Assembly (NCBI RefSeq): GCF_001412105.1
Contig: NZ_LKST01000004.1
Location: 310,001 to 374,000, forward strand
Reading direction: 5' to 3'
From: Corynebacterium oculi
GTDB taxonomy: Bacteria; Actinomycetota; Actinomycetes; Mycobacteriales; Mycobacteriaceae
Length of the DNA stretch: 64,000 nucleotides
The notes below the pieces were generated by a model, which was not told the DNA's origin, made no database searches, and saw only the letters and a list, made by a program, of their open reading frames with translations. Both the position numbers and the translations under genes were made by a program. This document shows positions 59,812 through 64,000 of the stretch, in pieces; the stretch's first letter is position 1, and each line of letters starts with the position of its first letter.

Positions 59812-60502
59812 GATTCCGCTGGTCCTGGCCCTGACCTTTGGCACCGCCGGGGTGCGGGCCGCGCTGCGGCTTATCGACGCCCTCTTCTCCGACGTGCCTC
59901 TGGCCGAGCAGTCGGTGGCGCTCAACGCCGCCCAATCCACGCACGTCTGGCTCAACGTTGGCCTGCAACTATGCTCCGCCACCACGCTCTTTGCCTGGGG
60001 TGGGCTGGCGCTTTTTCTGCTGGCCCGAGACCGGGTTCCGCTTAGCCTCACCCCACGGCGCAACGATCTCCCCTGGGGCGTAGGCCTGGCCGCCCTCATC
60101 GGTATCCCCGGCCTCCTCTTCTACCTAGGCGCCCTGCACCTGGGGTTGAGCAAGGAGGTCGTGGCCGCGCCCTCGAGCGGGGTGATTGCCTCTCTCATGC
60201 TGCTGGTGAGCGCGGCGGCCAACGCCTTCGGGGAGGAGATCGTGGTGGTGCTGTGGCTATGCACGCGGCTGCGCCAACTGGGGTGGTCATGGTGGGCCGT
60301 GGCGGCGGCCTCCTCGCTGCTGCGCGGCTCCTATCACCTGTACCAAGGGATCAGCGCCGGGCTGGGCAACATCATCATGGGGCTGATCTTCTGCTGGTTT
60401 TTCCGCCGCACCGGCCGCGTATGGCCCCTGGTGGTGGCGCATTTCCTCATTGACGCCGTGGCCTTCCTCGGCTACGCGGCCCTTGGCGGGGACCTTCTGT
60501 GA
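59789..60502 (+). CDS. CPBP-family intramembrane metalloprotease
   Basis: 237 residues with seven to eight TM segments. The CAAX/Abi protease motifs are present: FGEEIVVVLWL (EE motif), SYHLYQG (first His) and AHFLIDA (second His). In the EE motif the usual R/G after the helix is replaced by V/L, so activity is not certain. ATG 59789 overlaps the amidase. One copy of the GCTTATCGACGNC motif lies in its coding sequence. Confidence 0.8.
   Translation: MTSRLRYEIPLVLALTFGTAGVRAALRLIDALFSDVPLAEQSVALNAAQSTHVWLNVGLQLCSATTLFAWGGLALFLLARDRVPLSLTPRRNDLPWGVGLAALIGIPGLLFYLGALHLGLSKEVVAAPSSGVIASLMLLVSAAANAFGEEIVVVLWLCTRLRQLGWSWWAVAAASSLLRGSYHLYQGISAGLGNIIMGLIFCWFFRRTGRVWPLVVAHFLIDAVAFLGYAALGGDLL
59869..59881 (+). 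repeat. GCTTATCGACGNC motif, copy 7
   Basis: Exact copy inside the CPBP gene. Confidence 0.6.
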
Positions 60503-60517
60503 TCTAGGGTAGAGCGC

Positions 60518-61921
60518 ATGGATTCCAGGGGCTATGAGGAACATCGCCGGAATCGCGGAGCCCAGCAGCGGCACGATCCGCGCGACGAGTACGTGCTGCG
60601 TGCCGACGGCACTCCGCTGACCGACCGCTACGGCCGCCCCGTGCGGCGGCGATCCTCCTCCGCCTCCCGACGGCAGCAGCGGGACCGATCTCCCCGGGAG
60701 CAACCACGCCAATACATGCCGCCCGCCGGGGCCGAGCAACGCCCACCCCGGCGCACCCCGCGCACCTCCCGGGGTGCTTCCCAGGGCCAGATTCCCCCCA
60801 CCCGACAGGCTCCGCCACAACGGGAATCCCGTGGGGAAAATCCCCGATACACCCGACAGTACGTGCCGCCGGCCGAGACAAGCCGCGCCGAAAACACGCG
60901 GCGCCCCTCCCGTCCACCCCGACCGACACAGCAAGCACAGCAGGCGCGCACCCCGCGTGTGCCGCAGGCGGCGGTGCGTGAGAAGCGAGGCTCGGGGGAA
61001 AAACGCCCCCGGATCGCCCGCCCCTCCTTCGGCTGCCTGGGGTGCGTGGGCTGGCCACTGGCGATCCTCCTGGTGCTCAGCATCGTCATCACGCTCTGGG
61101 CGGATACCAAACTCACCCGCGTGGACGCCCTGCCCGCACAGCAGGTGGACAAGACCTCCGGCACTAATTGGCTGCTCGTGGGCTCCGATTCCCGCCAGGG
61201 GCTCTCCGAGGAGGACGTGGCCCGCCTGGGCACCGGCGGGGACATCGGCGTGGGCCGCACCGATACCGTCATGCTGCTGCACATTCCGCGCGGCGGCAAG
61301 GCCACGCTGGTCTCCCTCCCCCGCGACTCCTACGTGGCGGTGCCCGGTTACGGCATGGATAAACTCAACGCCGCCTTTACCTACGGCGGGCCGCAGCTCC
61401 TCACGGAAACGGTGGAGCAGGCCACTGGGCTGCGCATTAATCACTACGCGGAGATCGGCATGGGTGGGCTGGCTAACGTGGTGGACTCCGTGGGCGGCGT
61501 AGAGGTGTGCCCGGAGGAACCCATCGACGATCCCCTCGCGCAACTCTCAATCCAGGCGGGCTGCCAAAAGGTCGATGGCCCCACCGCCCTGGGATACGTG
61601 CGCACCCGCGCCACCGCGGGCGGAGACCTGGATCGTGTGCAGCGCCAGCGCGAATTCTTCTCCGGGCTGCTCAATCAGACCACCAGCGCGGGCACCCTCC
61701 TCAATCCCTTCCGCATGATCCCCCTCATTTCCGACACCGCCTCATCCTTTACCGTCGGCTCCTCCGATCACGTATGGCACCTCGCGCGGGTGGCCCTGGC
61801 CATGCGCTCCGGGGTGGAGACGATCACGGTGCCTTATGCGGGTTTTGCCGACTACGACGTGGGAAACGTAGTGCTCTGGGACGAGGCCGCCGCCGAGGAG
61901 CTGTGGGCTTCCATGCGGTAG
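60518..61921 (+). CDS. LytR-CpsA-Psr (LCP) cell-wall ligase
   Basis: 467 residues. A long Arg/Pro/Gln-rich cytoplasmic segment (1-165) precedes one TM (PLAILLVLSIVITLWA) and an external LCP domain (about 205-440) with the catalytic-site pattern NWLLVGSDSR, GRTDTVMLL, LVSLPRDSYV and LGYVRTRATAGGDLDRVQRQ. LCP proteins attach arabinogalactan to peptidoglycan from polyprenyl carriers. No LytR_C tail is present. The position after pheA matches C. glutamicum cg3210 (lcpB), named from memory. Confidence 0.9.
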   Translation: MDSRGYEEHRRNRGAQQRHDPRDEYVLRADGTPLTDRYGRPVRRRSSSASRRQQRDRSPREQPRQYMPPAGAEQRPPRRTPRTSRGASQGQIPPTRQAPPQRESRGENPRYTRQYVPPAETSRAENTRRPSRPPRPTQQAQQARTPRVPQAAVREKRGSGEKRPRIARPSFGCLGCVGWPLAILLVLSIVITLWADTKLTRVDALPAQQVDKTSGTNWLLVGSDSRQGLSEEDVARLGTGGDIGVGRTDTVMLLHIPRGGKATLVSLPRDSYVAVPGYGMDKLNAAFTYGGPQLLTETVEQATGLRINHYAEIGMGGLANVVDSVGGVEVCPEEPIDDPLAQLSIQAGCQKVDGPTALGYVRTRATAGGDLDRVQRQREFFSGLLNQTTSAGTLLNPFRMIPLISDTASSFTVGSSDHVWHLARVALAMRSGVETITVPYAGFADYDVGNVVLWDEAAAEELWASMR

Positions 61922-62228
61922 GAGCGAGGCTCTCCGGTTCAGTTCCGGCCACCTCCTTTGTTCCCTCCGCAGAGGCGGGGCGCAGCCACAACAGGGAAAG
62001 CACCCAGCCCAGCAGGGGCGAAGTTGAGAGCCTCCAGGTAGAGGGAGGCGCTGGGAGCGGGTGGCGTGGGGCAACCATAACGGGGAACTGGGGGTAGTTT
62101 ATAACACATCGAGGTTTATTCACGGGGTACTACCTCCGTAAACAAATCTCGATGATCCCCACAAATAATTCAGAAGCTGGAAATAAAGGAACGTAACTTT
62201 ACATGCAAGAAATAATACAACTGGAAGG
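61922..62228. other. Intergenic region after LCP gene
   Basis: About 307 bases. It begins with GC-rich low-complexity sequence and becomes AT-rich near 62100-62228. No RNA gene, hairpin or repeat of note was found. Confidence 0.5.
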
Positions 62229-62576
62229 ATGCGTCCATCTCTAATGAATATAGAAAAAATTATCATCCGCCACAACGTCTACCCACCGGAGGACATCAAC
62301 CCCACCTACTACGTATTCTTCTGGACAGAAGAACTCTTCGATGGGGAGAAGCACTACCAGCGGGAATCTTTTTCCCTAAAAGGAGCCACCTCCGTCATCG
62401 AAGCCAATGACTGGCGGCTGACCCACGCTCAGGGACGGCGCTCCGCTCTCATTCTCCCTCAGCCACGGAAGAACTTCCTAGGCATGGAATACCCCGGCCT
62501 CATCATCCTCGCCGGGGAGTACCCGGATGGGCCGGAACTCACGGGGAGCCTCCAGGGGCAATTCTTCGCACCCTGA
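62229..62576 (+). CDS. Hypothetical protein
   Basis: 115 residues from ATG 62229 (GGAAGG directly before; ATG 62244 also possible). It is a soluble, mixed alpha/beta-looking protein with several Tyr/Phe residues (VYPPEDINPTYYVFFWTEELF). No family recognised. The AT-rich leader suggests a recent gain. Confidence 0.5.
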   Translation: MRPSLMNIEKIIIRHNVYPPEDINPTYYVFFWTEELFDGEKHYQRESFSLKGATSVIEANDWRLTHAQGRRSALILPQPRKNFLGMEYPGLIILAGEYPDGPELTGSLQGQFFAP

Positions 62577-62666
62577 TCCCACCCGCCCCAGCGGGCCACG
62601 GCCTCCAGGGCAGCAAAGAGTCCGTCGTGGTAAGGGATGTGGCCTCGCGGCTTGACGGAGACATTG

Positions 62667-62915
62667 CTACCCGCGCGCGGGGTTCCCCTGCATTTTCCTC
62701 CGCACCGTGATCCTGGGCCGCAGCACAAGATAGATCGCACACCCCACCACCGGAGCCAGCAGCACCAGCAGAATCAAGGCTGCGGTCTCGGTCACGGTGG
62801 CGGGCAGCCTGATGATGTCCACTATGAGCGCGACGGTGACTATGGACCAGATCAGTAGCAACCCGATCCACACCAGGTCGTACGTCATAGGCAGCAGGGG
62901 GTTGCTGCCGTTCAT
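62667..62915 (-). CDS. PLDc_N-type small membrane protein
   Basis: 82 residues from ATG 62915, with GGAG immediately before. Two TM helices (LVWIGLLLIWSIVTVALIVDII and TAALILLVLLAPVVGCAIYLVL) with the W…D…RL and GCxxY pattern of the phospholipase D nuclease N-terminal domain family. Function unknown. Confidence 0.72.
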   Translation of the reverse strand: MNGSNPLLPMTYDLVWIGLLLIWSIVTVALIVDIIRLPATVTETAALILLVLLAPVVGCAIYLVLRPRITVRRKMQGNPARG

Positions 62916-62941
62916 CTCCAGATTTGCCAATACGCCTATCA

Positions 62942-63169
62942 CTAGATCCAGTCTATGAGCTTTGGCGGCGGAGGTACAGCGTCTATCTCCTCCACGGGGA
63001 TACCTTTCTCCTCCGCCTCTACCACTTCTGGCGGCACGGGCTGCCCGGCTATCTCGTAATACCAGCGCGGCAGAAACTTTCCCAGGCGGTGTCGAACCGT
63101 GATGGCCGCACGCGCCCTGGATGCCGCTACAAACGGGGTCTCGCCTTCCCAAAAATACGATTCAGACAT
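62942..63169 (-). CDS. Hypothetical protein
   Basis: 75 residues from ATG 63169 (SESYFWEGETPF). No signal or membrane segment is visible and the C-terminus is Pro/Glu-rich (EEIDAVPPPPKLIDWI). It is co-directional with its neighbours, with a 5-base gap to the gene at 63175. Family not recognised. Confidence 0.5.
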   Translation of the reverse strand: MSESYFWEGETPFVAASRARAAITVRHRLGKFLPRWYYEIAGQPVPPEVVEAEEKGIPVEEIDAVPPPPKLIDWI

Positions 63170-63174
63170 CGGTT

Positions 63175-63516
63175 TTATCCTTCCTCCGATTCCGTGCGAT
63201 CGGGACGCCGCATAATCAGAAAATCGATGATTTCCACCTCGGTGTGCGTGGCCAGCGGACTCTGACTGAGAAAAACCATCAACTCCCACCCCGTGGCTCT
63301 CACCTTTTCTCGATCATCATATACCTTTTCCATCGCCCAGGTGTATCGCTTCCACCACTCGGCGCGGTTATCGCTCTCGGTTTTCTGCGCCAGGGTTCGC
63401 ACCGTGTACCTCAACCCCTTCTGCGCAATCGCCAGACCCACCCCGGCAACGAGTACCTGCAAGAGACGGATCACCACGTCCCAATCCACCCGACATAACC
63501 ACAGCGCAACGCTCAT
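63175..63516 (-). CDS. Hypothetical membrane-associated protein
   Basis: 113 residues from ATG 63516 (MSVALWLCRVDWDV). One hydrophobic helix (VIRLLQVLVAGVGLAIAQ) and a polar C-terminal part (TESDNRAEWWKRYTWAMEKV). No family recognised. Together with the two genes next to it, it forms a run of small - strand genes. Confidence 0.5.
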   Translation of the reverse strand: MSVALWLCRVDWDVVIRLLQVLVAGVGLAIAQKGLRYTVRTLAQKTESDNRAEWWKRYTWAMEKVYDDREKVRATGWELMVFLSQSPLATHTEVEIIDFLIMRRPDRTESEEG

Positions 63517-63621
63517 GCTCGCCACTGTTCCCCACCCGCGCCACCACCACACCCCATGAGGCACTTCCCCTGTGGATAACCCGGTTATTCCACAACCCCG
63601 GCGCGCGCCCCACCCATCGAG

Positions 63622-63900
63622 TCACATCCGCAGCCCCCGGCTCAGCACCACCGCCAGCACGGCAAACACCACCACACCCACGGCGCTATACCCCGCCATC
63701 TGGATAAACTCCCAGGCGCGTTCCACCTTGGCGGCCACCTCTACTCCACCCTCGCCATCCAAATTCTCCGCAAATCGGTGCGCAACGTAGACGTTATTCA
63801 CCGCCCCCGCCACGGTGCCCCCGAGCGCGATTCCGCAGAGACAACTCAGGATGATGCTGCCGTCCCGCGCCGTCTCCTTGTTCCAGCGCACCGCTCTCAC
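63622..63900 (-). CDS. Hypothetical two-TM protein
   Basis: 92 residues with two TM helices (SIILSCLCGIALGGTVAGAV and AGYSAVGVVVFAVLAVVLS). The start is a GTG at 63900, or an in-frame GTG three codons later. Possibly part of the same small-gene cluster. Function unknown. Confidence 0.5.
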   Translation of the reverse strand: MRAVRWNKETARDGSIILSCLCGIALGGTVAGAVNNVYVAHRFAENLDGEGGVEVAAKVERAWEFIQMAGYSAVGVVVFAVLAVVLSRGLRM

Positions 63901-63925
63901 CGTCGCCTTAGTTATAGAAAACCCG

Positions 63926-64000
63926 TTAGCGGATCGTCACCTGGCGGGACTTGATGTTCTGCAATTGCTTGCGCTCTTCGGCATTGAGCGGTTCCTCGCT
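63926..64000 (-). CDS. C-terminal end of a gene cut by the window edge
   Basis: Reads …EEPLNAEERKQLQNIKSRQVTIR and stops at 63926. Too short to assign. Confidence 0.45.
   Translation of the reverse strand, partial: SEEPLNAEERKQLQNIKSRQVTIR

Overview
The window looks like a chromosomal segment of a mycolic-acid-bearing Corynebacterium. It carries the accD3-pks13-fadD32 mycolate block, three mycolyltransferases (one with LGFP repeats, as in corynebacterial Cop1/MytA), arabinogalactan genes (ubiA, PAP2, glfT2, glf), a farR-serS pair and an LCP ligase. Gene order follows the C. glutamicum pck-distal region as I remember it. Most of the window is clearly GC-rich. Two stretches are visibly AT-richer: about 26.4-28.5 kb and about 35.7-43.95 kb. 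The species cannot be named from sequence alone.

Layout. 0-4.6 kb: trmB, an MmpL3-type exporter, a flippase-like membrane protein and a DUF3054 protein in one + strand operon. 4.6-7.3 kb: a TetR regulator divergent from an Old-Yellow-Enzyme/Hsp31 fusion that has a frameshift. 7.3-26.4 kb: the envelope block on the - strand (secreted protein, accD3, pks13, fadD32, Culp6-like esterase, lipoprotein, Cop1-like and two tandem mycolyltransferases, ubiA, PAP2, glfT2). 26.4-28.5 kb: decayed defence genes (excisionase-like antitoxin with a 27-bp internal duplication, broken PIN toxin, broken Abi protein). 28.6-35.7 kb: glf, a secreted PGRP amidase, a three-gene ABC transporter and a Cof-type HAD hydrolase. 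35.7-43.95 kb: an AT-rich island with an AfsA-type butyrolactone/furan synthase operon (AfsA, HAD phosphatase, broken MFS, P450, FAD monooxygenase, broken DUF5593-like sensor), divergent from a second broken MFS gene. 44-51.4 kb: glpD-glpF-glpK, an acyltransferase fused to a degenerate HAD domain, and a secreted lipase. 51.7-64 kb: serS/farR, septum-formation-like protein, zincin, GNAT, GtrA, gpmB, pheA, amidase, CPBP protein, LCP ligase and several small hypotheticals.

How it fits together. AccD3, FadD32 and Pks13 make and condense the acyl chains of mycolate. The MmpL protein exports trehalose monomycolate. Cop1 and the other mycolyltransferases place mycolate on arabinogalactan. UbiA, PAP2, GlfT2 and Glf supply the arabinose donor and the galactan. 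The LCP protein joins the polymer to peptidoglycan. aftB, normally beside ubiA, is missing here and an extra mycolyltransferase sits in its place.

The most interesting system is the AfsA operon. AfsA plus a HAD phosphatase follows the MmfL/MmfP logic of Streptomyces autoregulator synthesis, with P450 and flavin tailoring enzymes. Its enzymes are intact, while both transporters and the sensor-like gene carry frameshifts or a stop. Many of these lesions are 1-base changes in A or T runs, so assembly error must be excluded before calling decay. A 13-base motif, GCTTATCGACGNC, occurs seven times in the window, far above chance.
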